DNA of 11,700 nucleotides from Treponema sp. (GCA_031277045.1 JAISLX010000075.1:1-11700), one strand, 5' to 3'; counted from the first letter of the stretch, positions 1-6,731 are shown. The notes: generated from the letters alone by a model not told the origin. Program-made: numbers and translations.

Positions 1-282
1 GTCCCGTTCACGCTGGAAAACGGCGAGTACCTGCAGGTCATCGTGAAGCACCCGCCCCGCCCGCCGCGTTACAACGGCGCGGTAGCCCGCTACAAAGTGG
101 GCGGCCCCCCTCCCGCAACTCACAAGGAGCTGACTTCCAGCAGGCTGCTCACCCGCCCCCGCGAAATCCTCACCTTCGAGGACACGGATCTGGGCCGGAC
201 ACTCTACATCGCCCTGTACTGGCAGAACGAAAAAGGCCGCCTGGGCCCGCCTTCGCCCATACAAAGCCACGTGATTGCGTAG
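1..282 (+). CDS. C-terminal fragment of a fibronectin-like hypothetical protein (5' truncated by window)
   Basis: The reading frame is open from base 1 to the TAG at 280-282, giving the last 93 residues of a longer protein whose start lies outside the window. The tail has alternating short hydrophobic strands and ends with a pattern resembling 'R..LTF...D.GRTLYIALYWQNEKGRLGP.S.I...VI' (residues about 55-92). From memory, this resembles the end of a family of uncharacterised proteins seen in treponemes and Bacteroidetes that carry a fibronectin type III-like C-terminal domain ('G+T+YFALRWEN.RGE.GP.S'). The role is unknown. An in-frame GTG at 43 has no ribosome binding site and is not a start. 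A strong hairpin follows 6 bases after the stop, so this gene belongs to an upstream transcription unit and not to the transporter operon. The frame is sure; the family is a moderate guess. Confidence 0.6.
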   Translation, partial: VPFTLENGEYLQVIVKHPPRPPRYNGAVARYKVGGPPPATHKELTSSRLLTRPREILTFEDTDLGRTLYIALYWQNEKGRLGPPSPIQSHVIA

Positions 283-288
283 TTCAAT

Positions 289-320
289 GAAGGGCCCAGG
301 AACAAGCTCCTGGGCCCTTC
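289..320 (+). terminator. Hairpin after the upstream gene (terminator-like, no T tract)
   Basis: Arms 289-300 and 309-320 are perfect reverse complements (GAAGGGCCCAGG / CCTGGGCCCTTC), a 12-pair GC-rich stem. An A-T pair can extend it to 13 pairs with a 6-base loop. It starts 6 bases after the stop codon at 282. No T run follows, so it may be a transcript 3'-end stabiliser or a weak terminator rather than a classic Rho-independent one. Confidence 0.6.
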
Positions 321-472
321 GCCGGGTAGGAAATTTATTATACCGGCCGGGCACATATCCCGGTCCGAAAACCGGGCAGCCCCCGCAAAGCGCCCCCCGC
401 GTGCTTGTCTTCCCTTGGTGCGCCTCTGTACGGCTAAAAAACCGGGGGGATCCCCCAAAAAAGAGCTTTCCC
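321..472. other. Non-coding intergenic stretch with competing short hairpins
   Basis: No supported gene lies here. The segment is rich in CCGG-type words. CCCGG(T) at 359-364 can pair upstream with CCGGG at 347-351 or downstream with ACCGGG at 371-376, and these two hairpins exclude each other. A 12-base perfect palindrome, GGGGGATCCCCC, lies at 445-456. The open frames crossing this stretch lack ribosome binding sites and protein-like composition. The segment lies upstream of the predicted promoter of operon 1, so it may not be transcribed with that operon. Confidence 0.4.
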
Positions 473-493
473 AAAACGCGGCAGCGTTTTTTT
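473..493 (+). terminator. Possible Rho-independent terminator before operon 1
   Basis: AAAACGC (473-479) pairs with GCGTTTT (484-490) around a 4-base loop, GGCA. The T run continues to 493, then C and TT. The stem is short and partly A-T, so efficiency is doubtful. Its position just before a predicted promoter suits insulation of the binding-protein operon from upstream transcription. Confidence 0.45.
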
Positions 494-494
494 C

Positions 495-523
495 TTGCTA
501 TCCATGAAATTGCAGGTTAAAAT
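495..523 (+). promoter_or_regulatory. Predicted sigma-70-type promoter of operon 1
   Basis: TTGCTA at 495-500 and TAAAAT at 518-523 are separated by exactly 17 bases, matching the -35/-10 consensus at 4 of 6 and 5 of 6 positions. Transcription would begin near 530 and leave a leader of about 35 bases before the ATG at 565. It is the best-spaced pair in this gap, but it is a pattern match only. Confidence 0.5.
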
Positions 524-564
524 AACATCTTCGCTAGACACATTAACTTTTATGGAGGAACAAA

Positions 565-2235
565 ATGACGGCTAAAACGTTGAAACTGGCGGTTCTGCTG
601 CTGGCAGGCGCCGGATTGGTCTTTGCCGGGGGCAAACCCCAATCGTCGGGAGGGGCAGCCTCAAACACCGGAACTCAGACCCTGGTTATCGGTATAGAAT
701 CCAATTCTTACATTACCGATTATAAAGACAACTACCTTACCAAGTACCTGGAAAAGCTTCACAATATCGATATCCAGTTCTATATGCTGCCCGAATCGCC
801 CCCGGAGATCCGCACCAAGATTGCCTTGATGATTCCTTCCAACGATCTTCCCGATGTTATTATCACTGATGACCTTACGCAGGAGGCCATTTTCCAGTAC
901 GGCAGCGGCGGCGCTTTTATCCCGCTGGAAAAATACCTGTCCAGCAGTTCTACGGCTCCCTATTTCTGGCAGATTCCCGAAGCCGACCGGAAGGCGTACC
1001 AGCAGTATATAACCAGCGCCGATGGTCATATCTACAATCTGGCCCGCTATGAGCCGGAAACATGGAATCTGACTCCTACCCGGCTGTATATGAACCAGGC
1101 CTGGCTGGATAAACTGGGGCTTAAAGTTCCCTCCACTACCGAGGAACTGCGGCAGGCGCTTATCGCCTTTCGTGACCGGGACCCCAACGGCAACGGCCGC
1201 AAGGACGAGATCGGTATTTCAGGCTGGTTCCGGGGCACTTACGGTGAAAACATAATTACCGGGCTTATCAATTCTTTTATTTTCTACACCCAGAGCAGTT
1301 CCGGGCCCGGCCTTGCCCTTGATAACAGCGGGACAAAAGTTACCGCCCCCTTTACGGAGCCGAATTTCCGCAAGGCCCTGCAGTACCTCAACGGCCTGTA
1401 CAAAGACGGGGTTCTTTCCGCCTCTATCTTTACCAACGATCAGCAGCAATACCGGGCGGAGTTGAACAACGCTGTCCCGATAGTGGGTCTTACCTCGGCG
1501 GGAAGCTTGAGCAACTGGCCCCAGGCGTCCGTCGACAAGAATGTCAATTTTGCCGAGATGAAAATGGTTCCGCCGTTCAAGGGGCCTGACGGTATTGCCT
1601 ACAGCCCTTATACCGGTTTTGTGCCGGTATCGACCACATTTATCACTTCCAAAGCCAAGAACCCCGACCTGGCTTTTAAGGTAATGGATTCCATGCTGGA
1701 ACACACCATTTCTATTATTCAGCGCTTCGGTGAAGAAGGGGTTGACTGGACCCGGGACCCCAAGATTCTGGCCCAGGATACCAACGCCTATGTGGCTATG
1801 GGTATCTATCCTTCCTTGTCTATCGTGGAAATCACCGATATTTGGAACTCCCCTTCCCGGCAGTTCTGGCACAACCAGGGGCCCCGCTACGCTTCTATGC
1901 AGCAGGGTAATACCCGGGGCAGTTTGCAGGCTCCCTACAACCCGAATTCTTACGCGGCTATGGTGAACGGGTATAATTACCAGTTTAACCTGGAGGCCCA
2001 TCCTCAGCATATTCTGCCGCAGCCTCTGAAATACACCGAGGCCGAAGCCTTAAAAATTGCCGAACCTATCAGCAACGTTAACGAGTATGTACTCCAGGCA
2101 ATTGCCGAATTTACCATCGGTACCAGGGACATCAGCAACGACACTCAGTGGAACAACTACCTGCGGGATCTGAACAACATGGGGCTTCCGGCATGGCTTA
2201 CCGCGGCCCAGGCGGCCTATGACCGGGTGAAGTAA
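565..2235 (+). CDS. ABC transporter extracellular solute-binding protein (CUT1/LplA-like), operon 1
   Basis: A periplasmic receptor that binds a carbohydrate and delivers it to the permease pair encoded next. It has 556 residues, usual for the large LplA-type binding proteins. The ATG at 565 is chosen for its GGAGG at 554-558. Residues 1-21 form a signal peptide with an AxA-like end (LVFA|GG) and no cysteine, so signal peptidase I cleavage and a soluble periplasmic product are expected instead of a lipoprotein. Family signs are the LPDVIITDD stretch (about 95-103), the 'ADGHIYNLARYE' segment (152-163), 'LYMNQAWLDKLGLKVPSTTEEL' (about 174-195), which aligns with the second binding protein here, and a calcium-loop-like DPNGNGRKDE (206-215). 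Family membership is near certain. The sugar is unknown. A terminator-like hairpin follows the gene, which would make it more highly expressed than the permeases. Confidence 0.93.
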   Translation: MTAKTLKLAVLLLAGAGLVFAGGKPQSSGGAASNTGTQTLVIGIESNSYITDYKDNYLTKYLEKLHNIDIQFYMLPESPPEIRTKIALMIPSNDLPDVIITDDLTQEAIFQYGSGGAFIPLEKYLSSSSTAPYFWQIPEADRKAYQQYITSADGHIYNLARYEPETWNLTPTRLYMNQAWLDKLGLKVPSTTEELRQALIAFRDRDPNGNGRKDEIGISGWFRGTYGENIITGLINSFIFYTQSSSGPGLALDNSGTKVTAPFTEPNFRKALQYLNGLYKDGVLSASIFTNDQQQYRAELNNAVPIVGLTSAGSLSNWPQASVDKNVNFAEMKMVPPFKGPDGIAYSPYTGFVPVSTTFITSKAKNPDLAFKVMDSMLEHTISIIQRFGEEGVDWTRDPKILAQDTNAYVAMGIYPSLSIVEITDIWNSPSRQFWHNQGPRYASMQQGNTRGSLQAPYNPNSYAAMVNGYNYQFNLEAHPQHILPQPLKYTEAEALKIAEPISNVNEYVLQAIAEFTIGTRDISNDTQWNNYLRDLNNMGLPAWLTAAQAAYDRVK

Positions 2236-2257
2236 CTGTCTGTCAGAAAAGCGGAAC

Positions 2258-2314
2258 AACGGAAGAGAAACGTGGAACGCCATCCGGCCGCCGCGTGACT
2301 CTCTTCCGTTTTTT
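2258..2314 (+). terminator. Intra-operon terminator or attenuator between binding protein and permease
   Basis: AACGGAAGAGA (2258-2268) and TCTCTTCCGTT (2300-2310) are perfect 11-base complements. The T run continues to 2314 (six Ts from 2309), and the loop is 31 bases. It lies in the 113-base gap between the binding-protein stop and the permease start. This is the classic place for partial termination or RNA end protection that keeps binding protein in excess over membrane subunits. The large loop may weaken intrinsic termination. Confidence 0.65.
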
Positions 2315-2348
2315 GCATTTCTGCCGCAGGCAACACGAAGGATATGAC

Positions 2349-3299
2349 ATGAAAGATATAACCGATATAGCAAAAGCGCGGAACCGGGAGCGCCTCTTGG
2401 CCAATATCGTGGCCCGGCGGCAGCTTTATTTGCTGCTGCTGATTCCGCTGGCGTATCTTTTTATTTTTTCTTACGGGCCTATGGCTGGTTTGATTATCGC
2501 GTTCAAGAAATACACCTTTACCCTGGGAATTTTTAAAAGTCCCTGGGTTGGCTTGTCCAATTTTCAGCGTTTTTTTGAATCCTACCGCTTCACGCAGGTT
2601 CTGACCAATACCCTTGCCCTGTCGTTCTACAGCCTGCTGGTTACCTTTCCCATTCCCATTTTATTTGCCCTGCTCCTTAATTCCATGCCCCTTAAAGGCT
2701 ATCAAAAGGTAATTCAGACTGTTACGTATATTCCCTATTTTATTTCTACCGTGGTTATGGTGGGGCTTATTTTTCAGATTCTGAACAACCGGAACGGCCT
2801 TTACGGGGCGCTGGTTCTGCACCTGGCCAAGGTCATGCCCCCGGATATCCTCGCGGTGGGAACCAACTTTAAGCACATATACGTCTGGTCCGCCGTGTGG
2901 CAGCAGACGGGCTACGCTTCGATCATCTATTTCGCAGCCCTTTCCAATGTGGACCCAACTCTCCACGAGGCCGCCCTGGTGGACGGCGCCACCCGGCTGC
3001 AGCGGGTTCTCTATGTGGACGTGCCCTGTATTCTGCCCACCGCCAGCATCATGCTTATTCTGGCGGTCGGGGGGCTGATGAATGTGGCCTTTGAAAAAAC
3101 ACTGCTTATGCAAAACAGCCTGAACATCAATTTTAGCGAAGTGATCTCCACTTACGTCTACAAAGTCGGCCTTGCCAGCGGCATTAACGATTTTTCCCTC
3201 TCCGCCGCTATAGGCATGTTCAATTCGATAATCAACTTTTTTCTCCTTGTGGTGGCGAACTGGGGCAGTAAAAAGCTGAACGGCAGCGGTATATTTTAG
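2349..3299 (+). CDS. CUT1 ABC transporter permease, LplB-like (operon 1)
   Basis: One half of the heterodimeric inner-membrane channel for the sugar captured by the upstream binding protein. The ATG at 2349 gives 316 residues and has AAGGA at 2338-2342. A GTG 54 bases upstream sits inside the terminator hairpin region, has no binding site and is rejected. About six membrane segments can be seen (roughly 26-43, 88-110, 125-146, 177-199, 229-247, 285-304). The EAA loop that contacts the ATPase is present: E207-A-A-L-V-D-G213, continuing to V-D-V-P226. 'YIPYFISTVVMVGL' (127-140) and 'SPWVGLSNFQRFF' (64-76) are hallmarks of LplB-type permeases. It is followed 11 bases later by the partner permease. 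Its closest relative in the window is the permease at 8466. The substrate cannot be told. Confidence 0.93.
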   Translation: MKDITDIAKARNRERLLANIVARRQLYLLLLIPLAYLFIFSYGPMAGLIIAFKKYTFTLGIFKSPWVGLSNFQRFFESYRFTQVLTNTLALSFYSLLVTFPIPILFALLLNSMPLKGYQKVIQTVTYIPYFISTVVMVGLIFQILNNRNGLYGALVLHLAKVMPPDILAVGTNFKHIYVWSAVWQQTGYASIIYFAALSNVDPTLHEAALVDGATRLQRVLYVDVPCILPTASIMLILAVGGLMNVAFEKTLLMQNSLNINFSEVISTYVYKVGLASGINDFSLSAAIGMFNSIINFFLLVVANWGSKKLNGSGIF

Positions 3300-3310
3300 G
3301 GGGCGGCGTT

Positions 3311-4207
3311 ATGGAGATTACCTGGAAAAAAAGCAGCCTTAGCGACAAGGTCTTTTATGCCGTTATTTTTATTGTCCTTACCCTCTTTTTCATCATGGTG
3401 CTTTATCCCTGTGTTTTCGTACTCTCCGCATCTTTTTCTTCCGGTTCGGCGGTTCAGTCCGGCAGAGTGGTTCTTTTTCCGGTGGATATTAGTCTGGAAG
3501 GCTACCGGACGGTGTTCCAGACAAATACAGTCTGGATCGGATTCCGCAATTCCATTTTGTACACGCTGTTCGGTACTTTGATAAACATTATCATGACCAT
3601 GACTACCGCCTACTGCCTGTCCCGGACCGATTTGCCGGGCCGGAACGGCATCATGCTGCTTTTTACCTTCACCATGTTTTTCAACGGCGGGATGATTCCC
3701 TCCTACATGCTTATCCGGAATCTTGGCATGCTCAACACGCCCTGGGCCCTTATCATCCCCGGCGCTATCGGGGTCTACAACATGATCATCGCCCGGACCT
3801 TTATCCAGAACAGTATCCCCGGCGAGATGCTGGACGCGGCGAAAATAGACGGGTGCAGTGATTTTATGTACTTTGTACGGATCGTACTGCCCCTCTCCAA
3901 AGCGATTATCGCCGTATTGGTGCTGTTCTACGGAGTGGGGCACTGGAACGCTTATTTTAACGCCATGATCTACCTGAATACCAAGGCCCTGTATCCCCTG
4001 ACCATATTCCTGCGGGATATTCTTATGGCGACACAGATAGATCCCTCTACCGTATCCGATCCGGAAGCCCAGCTGCGGCTTGCTGAAGCGGCGGCGGTTA
4101 TCAAGTATTCGCTCATCGTGGTAACAATGGTGCCGGTTATCGTCATCTATCCCTTTGTACAAAAATACTTTGTCAAAGGCGTAATGATTGGATCGGTCAA
4201 AGGTTAA
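3311..4207 (+). CDS. CUT1 ABC transporter permease, LplC/YtcP-like (operon 1)
   Basis: The second half of the membrane channel, 298 residues. The ATG at 3311 has AGGGGG at 3298-3303, which overlaps the stop of the preceding permease and suggests coupled translation. About six membrane segments are visible (near 15-40, 82-104, 113-137, 142-165, 190-212, 263-283). The EAA-type loop reads E172-M-L-D-A-A-K-I-D-G181, ending I-V-L-P194. The segment 'FFNGGMIPSYMLIRNLGM' (123-140) and the C-terminus 'YPFVQKYFVKGVMIGSVKG' are typical of the LplC/YtcP group. The C-terminus is almost identical to that of the permease at 9396. It ends 8 bases before the DUF2264 gene. No ATPase gene follows, so a shared ATPase from elsewhere is expected. 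Confidence 0.93.
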   Translation: MEITWKKSSLSDKVFYAVIFIVLTLFFIMVLYPCVFVLSASFSSGSAVQSGRVVLFPVDISLEGYRTVFQTNTVWIGFRNSILYTLFGTLINIIMTMTTAYCLSRTDLPGRNGIMLLFTFTMFFNGGMIPSYMLIRNLGMLNTPWALIIPGAIGVYNMIIARTFIQNSIPGEMLDAAKIDGCSDFMYFVRIVLPLSKAIIAVLVLFYGVGHWNAYFNAMIYLNTKALYPLTIFLRDILMATQIDPSTVSDPEAQLRLAEAAAVIKYSLIVVTMVPVIVIYPFVQKYFVKGVMIGSVKG

Positions 4208-4215
4208 TACGGGTT

Positions 4216-6087
4216 GTGAGTGTCCAAACGCCGGGTGAAAATCCGCTTAAAAGCCGGGACGACCTGAAGCGAAATCTGACAGAGTTACTTACGCCCTTAA
4301 AAAGACAGACGGTAAACGGGGGTTACTTCCTGGGGGACGCGGGAGCCCATTATTCCCCCCGCGTGGCCCTGATGGAAGGCTGGAGCCGTACCCTTTGGGG
4401 CATCGGCCCCCTCCTGGCCGGCGGGGGAAACTGCCCGGATCTGGAGAATGTCCTCCTTATCCTGCGGCAGGGGGTAAACCCGGCGTCTCCGGGTTACTGG
4501 GGCGAGCCGGGGAACCGGGATCAGCGGCTTGTGGAAATGGCCGCCATCGGTTTTTCCCTGCTTTTGTCCAGGGAAAGTTTCTGGGATCCTCTGGACAGCA
4601 AAGAGAAAAAACAGCTTTACGCCTGGCTTTCTTTTATCGAACGGCGGGAACTTCCCCCTTCCAACTGGCTTTTTTTCCGTATCCTGGTCTGCCTTGCCTT
4701 CCGGAAACTGGGGCTGCCGGTAAACGAAAAGGCGGAAAGGGAATCTCTGGATATAATAGAAGCCTGCTACCTGGAAGACGGCTGGTTCGAGGACGGTAAG
4801 GGGGGAAACTTTGACCTCTACAACCCCTGGGGCTTCCACTTTTACGGTCTCCTCTACGCGAAATTCGCCGGACAGCGGGACCCTGAACGGGCCGCCCGTT
4901 TTCTGGACCGGGCGCGGCTGTTTACGCCCCGCTTCGCTGCCTGGTTCCGGGAGGACGGTTCCATCGCCGCCTTTGGCCGCAGTTTGACTTACCGTTTCGC
5001 CGCGGCCTCCCTGTTTTCCGCCTGCGCCTTCGCGGATCAGGAAATCCTTCCCTGGGGGGTGCTCAAGGGCCTGGTACTGCGGAACCTGCGCTGGTGGTTT
5101 TCCCGGCCCATCCTGAACCAGGGAGGGACCCTTTCGGTGGGGTACGGCTACCCCAATCAGATCATGGGCGATGTGTACAACTCGCCCGGCTCCCCTTACT
5201 GGGCCTTCAAAATCTACCTGGTTCTGGCCCTGGGGGAAGATCACCCCTTCTGGCAGGCGGAGGAAAAGCCGTTGCCCCCGGCGCCCCGGATTCTAAACGA
5301 AAAGGTTCCCGGTTTTGTGATAAACCGGGGAAAGGAAGACGTACAGATACTCAGCGCCGGGCGTTATCCCAATTTTGACATGGCCCACGCGGCGGAAAAG
5401 TACAGCAAATTCGCCTACTCCGCCCGCTTTGGTTTCTGTGTCTCCCACAGTTCCTATAACATCGCCATGACCGGCTGCGACTCCATGCTGATGTTGAGCG
5501 AAGGGGACGGTTACTGGAGGCAGCGGCGGCAGACATGGGGCCGAAGCGCCGGGCCCAACTGGACGGCGAGTTTCTGGGCCCCCTGGCCGGATGTAAACAT
5601 CCGCACGGTTCTGGCCGGCCTGGGGGACTGGCATGTACGGTTCCACCGGATCGAAAGCGGCAGGACCCTTAAAGCTGTGGAAGGGGGGTTTTCTCTTAAG
5701 CGCTGCCGGAGCCCGCAGGAACCCGGCGCGGATCCGGCGGCGAGAACCCGGGAGGAGTCCGCAATCGAAAACAGCGCCCAGCAGGCCGGCGAATCCCTGG
5801 CGGCCCTGCCCTGGGGGGCAAGCCGGATTGGGGCGCTGGAGCCGGACTCTTCCCGTACCGGCGGCATAGTCATCCCCGCCCCCAATCTGAACATCCTTGA
5901 CCCCCAGGTGCTGATCCCCGTGCTGGAAGGAACGCTGGAACCGGGGAAGACCCTCTGGATCTGCGCCGTCCGGGCGGGGGACAGGGAGCCGGTATGCGCG
6001 GAGAAAATGCCCCGGGTTGTTATGAAAGGAGACAAGGCGGACCTGTACGATAGCGGGGGCAGCATCTGGCCGGAAATCCCGGTTTAG
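4216..6087 (+). CDS. DUF2264 domain protein, probable intracellular carbohydrate-active enzyme
   Basis: A 623-residue protein matching, from memory, the DUF2264 family (Pfam PF10022) along most of its length: AHYS (44-47), GEPGNRDQRLVEMAAIGF (96-113), NWLFFRIL (150-157), YLEDGWFEDG (185-194), FGRSLTYRFA (253-262), PWGVLKG (279-285), YNSPGSPYWA (321-330) and KYSKFAYSARFGFCVS (395-410). The helix-rich N-terminal two thirds and strand-rich remainder recall the alpha/alpha-toroid plus beta-sandwich layout of several glycoside hydrolases and polysaccharide lyases; that is inference. I believe some relatives are treated as glycoside hydrolases, but I am not sure of this. There is no signal peptide, so it should act in the cytoplasm on an imported oligosaccharide. 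The GTG start at 4216 lacks a strong binding site and lies 8 bases after the permease stop, so translational coupling is likely. Residues about 498-548 look like a polar insertion. Confidence 0.88.
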   Translation: MSVQTPGENPLKSRDDLKRNLTELLTPLKRQTVNGGYFLGDAGAHYSPRVALMEGWSRTLWGIGPLLAGGGNCPDLENVLLILRQGVNPASPGYWGEPGNRDQRLVEMAAIGFSLLLSRESFWDPLDSKEKKQLYAWLSFIERRELPPSNWLFFRILVCLAFRKLGLPVNEKAERESLDIIEACYLEDGWFEDGKGGNFDLYNPWGFHFYGLLYAKFAGQRDPERAARFLDRARLFTPRFAAWFREDGSIAAFGRSLTYRFAAASLFSACAFADQEILPWGVLKGLVLRNLRWWFSRPILNQGGTLSVGYGYPNQIMGDVYNSPGSPYWAFKIYLVLALGEDHPFWQAEEKPLPPAPRILNEKVPGFVINRGKEDVQILSAGRYPNFDMAHAAEKYSKFAYSARFGFCVSHSSYNIAMTGCDSMLMLSEGDGYWRQRRQTWGRSAGPNWTASFWAPWPDVNIRTVLAGLGDWHVRFHRIESGRTLKAVEGGFSLKRCRSPQEPGADPAARTREESAIENSAQQAGESLAALPWGASRIGALEPDSSRTGGIVIPAPNLNILDPQVLIPVLEGTLEPGKTLWICAVRAGDREPVCAEKMPRVVMKGDKADLYDSGGSIWPEIPV

Positions 6088-6093
6088 AGAGGC

Positions 6094-6129
6094 TTGTCCA
6101 AAACCCGGCTACCGGTTAGTTTTGGACAA
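6094..6129. repeat. Palindromic element between convergent genes, copy A (terminator-like)
   Basis: TTGTCCAAAAC (6094-6104) and GTTTTGGACAA (6119-6129) are perfect 11-base complements. The inner CCGG/CCGG (6105-6108 and 6112-6115) can add four pairs. The hairpin lies between the stop of the DUF2264 gene (6087) and the convergent minus-strand gene, and the minus-strand stop codon (6116-6118) is inside it. No T run follows on either strand. The words TCCAAAAC and GGTTAGTTTTGGA recur in the hairpin after operon 2 (10312-10340), so this is probably a repeated element that serves as a 3'-end structure. Confidence 0.6.
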
Positions 6130-6559
6130 AAAGATCTTCCCCGGCGCTTAAAAAAGCCTTCCGGAGGTTTCGCGCAATTCTTTCGTTTCCCGAAAATACC
6201 TGTCCCCCGACAATAAGCAGGGGCAGTTCCAGGGCGTTCCCGTCAAGGCCCAGCGAATCGATAATTCCCTGGTACAAGTCCCGGTTTCCTTTCAGAAAGA
6301 CATTGATCCGGTGAATGGCATAGGGGAAACGATCCCGAAGCCCGGCCAACTGGGTTTCCGCCGCTTCATCAAATTCTGCCGTCCCGTTGCAGGATTGGCA
6401 AAGCCCGTCGTAAAAATAATACACATTTACCCGGTCCGGCAGTTCCGCTTCCCGCAAGGGGGATAGTTCCGGATTCCCCCTGGCTTTGCCGCCGCAGCCT
6501 GCGCCCGCGATCAGAACCAAAAGGCCCGGTAGTATTTTCCACATAATCCCGAAGCGCAT
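6116..6559 (-). CDS. Small thioredoxin-fold lipoprotein with CxxC motif
   Basis: A 147-residue secreted protein. Residues 1-22 form a signal sequence ending in a relaxed lipobox, GAGC with C22, which suggests a lipid-anchored protein in the cell envelope. The mature part has strand VNVYYFY (44-50), then the redox motif C54-Q-S-C57, and near the end LPLLIVGGQVFSG (112-124) with P113 in the place of the cis-proline of thioredoxin folds. It is therefore probably a thiol-disulfide or glutaredoxin-like protein, though no named family is recognised. The start at 6559 is chosen for AGGGGA about 8 bases upstream on the minus strand; an ATG five codons later (6544) is an alternative. The gene stands alone, divergent from operon 2, so a link to sugar transport is not implied. 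It has its own predicted promoter. Confidence 0.75.
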   Translation of the reverse strand: MRFGIMWKILPGLLVLIAGAGCGGKARGNPELSPLREAELPDRVNVYYFYDGLCQSCNGTAEFDEAAETQLAGLRDRFPYAIHRINVFLKGNRDLYQGIIDSLGLDGNALELPLLIVGGQVFSGNERIARNLRKAFLSAGEDLFVQN

Positions 6560-6574
6560 GGACTTTCCCCTTCT

Positions 6575-6594
6575 ATATCAATATTTCTTGATAT
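6575..6594. promoter_or_regulatory. Inverted repeat just upstream of the thioredoxin-fold gene
   Basis: ATATCAA (6575-6581) and TTGATAT (6588-6594) are perfect complements around six bases. The repeat lies directly before the ribosome binding site of the minus-strand gene, within its predicted leader. It could be an operator or a weak RNA hairpin. The A-T richness makes chance occurrence possible. Confidence 0.35.
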
Positions 6595-6620
6595 TCTTTG
6601 CGAGCCGCAGGCTCTCAAAA

Positions 6621-6638
6621 TACGCTATACATAGCGTA
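6621..6638. promoter_or_regulatory. Perfect palindrome TACGCTA-TACA-TAGCGTA, candidate operator
   Basis: Seven-base arms, 6621-6627 and 6632-6638, flank a four-base centre. It sits immediately downstream of the predicted -10 of the minus-strand promoter, close to the expected transcription start. That is a typical place for a repressor to bind. It could instead form an RNA hairpin at the 5' end of the transcript. Confidence 0.45.
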
Positions 6639-6639
6639 C

Positions 6640-6670
6640 ATCATATTACATATACTATATGAAGTGTCAA
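6640..6670 (-). promoter_or_regulatory. Predicted promoter of the thioredoxin-fold lipoprotein gene
   Basis: On the minus strand a perfect TTGACA (complement of 6665-6670) is followed 19 bases later by TATGAT (complement of 6640-6645). An alternative -10, TAATAT (complement of 6643-6648), gives a 16-base spacer. A palindrome, CATATA-C-TATATG, occupies 6649-6661, inside the spacer. The -35 is one of the best consensus matches in the window. The start would lie near 6633, giving a leader of roughly 75 bases. Confidence 0.5.
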
Positions 6671-6672
6671 AA

Positions 6673-6701
6673 TTGCTGAAATATCGCCAAGTTTAGAAAA
6701 T
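6673..6701 (+). promoter_or_regulatory. Weak predicted promoter of operon 2
   Basis: TTGCTG at 6673-6678 and GAAAAT at 6696-6701 are 17 bases apart, a poorer version of the TTGCTA/TAAAAT pair before operon 1. It lies back to back with the minus-strand -35 (6665-6670). The leader would run about 75 bases to the ATG at 6784. Confidence is low because the -10 lacks its first T. Confidence 0.3.
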
Positions 6702-6731
6702 CTGCGATCACGCGCTGATGTTCCCGGCAAA

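Noticed and set aside
445..456. Perfect palindrome GGGGGATCCCCC
   Set aside because: Flanked by homopolymer-like runs and with no room for a hairpin loop without losing pairs; most likely incidental.
275..520. An 81-codon plus-strand frame across the first intergenic gap
   Set aside because: It runs through the hairpin at 289-320 and the terminator-like sequence at 473-493 and has no ribosome binding site.
1219..2010. A 263-codon open frame on the minus strand opposite the first binding-protein gene
   Set aside because: No family motifs and full overlap with a confidently identified gene.
2295..2348. A longer start (GTG at 2295) for the LplB-like permease
   Set aside because: It lies within the terminator hairpin loop, has no binding site and adds residues not expected in this family; the ATG at 2349 has AAGGA.
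3296..4162. A 288-codon open frame on the minus strand opposite the LplC-like permease
   Set aside because: Composition is rich in H, K, G and N without family motifs; it mirrors the hydrophobic codons of a certain permease gene.
4297..5244. A 315-codon open frame on the minus strand opposite the DUF2264 gene
   Set aside because: G, P and Q-rich translation with no recognisable motif; a shadow of the plus-strand gene.
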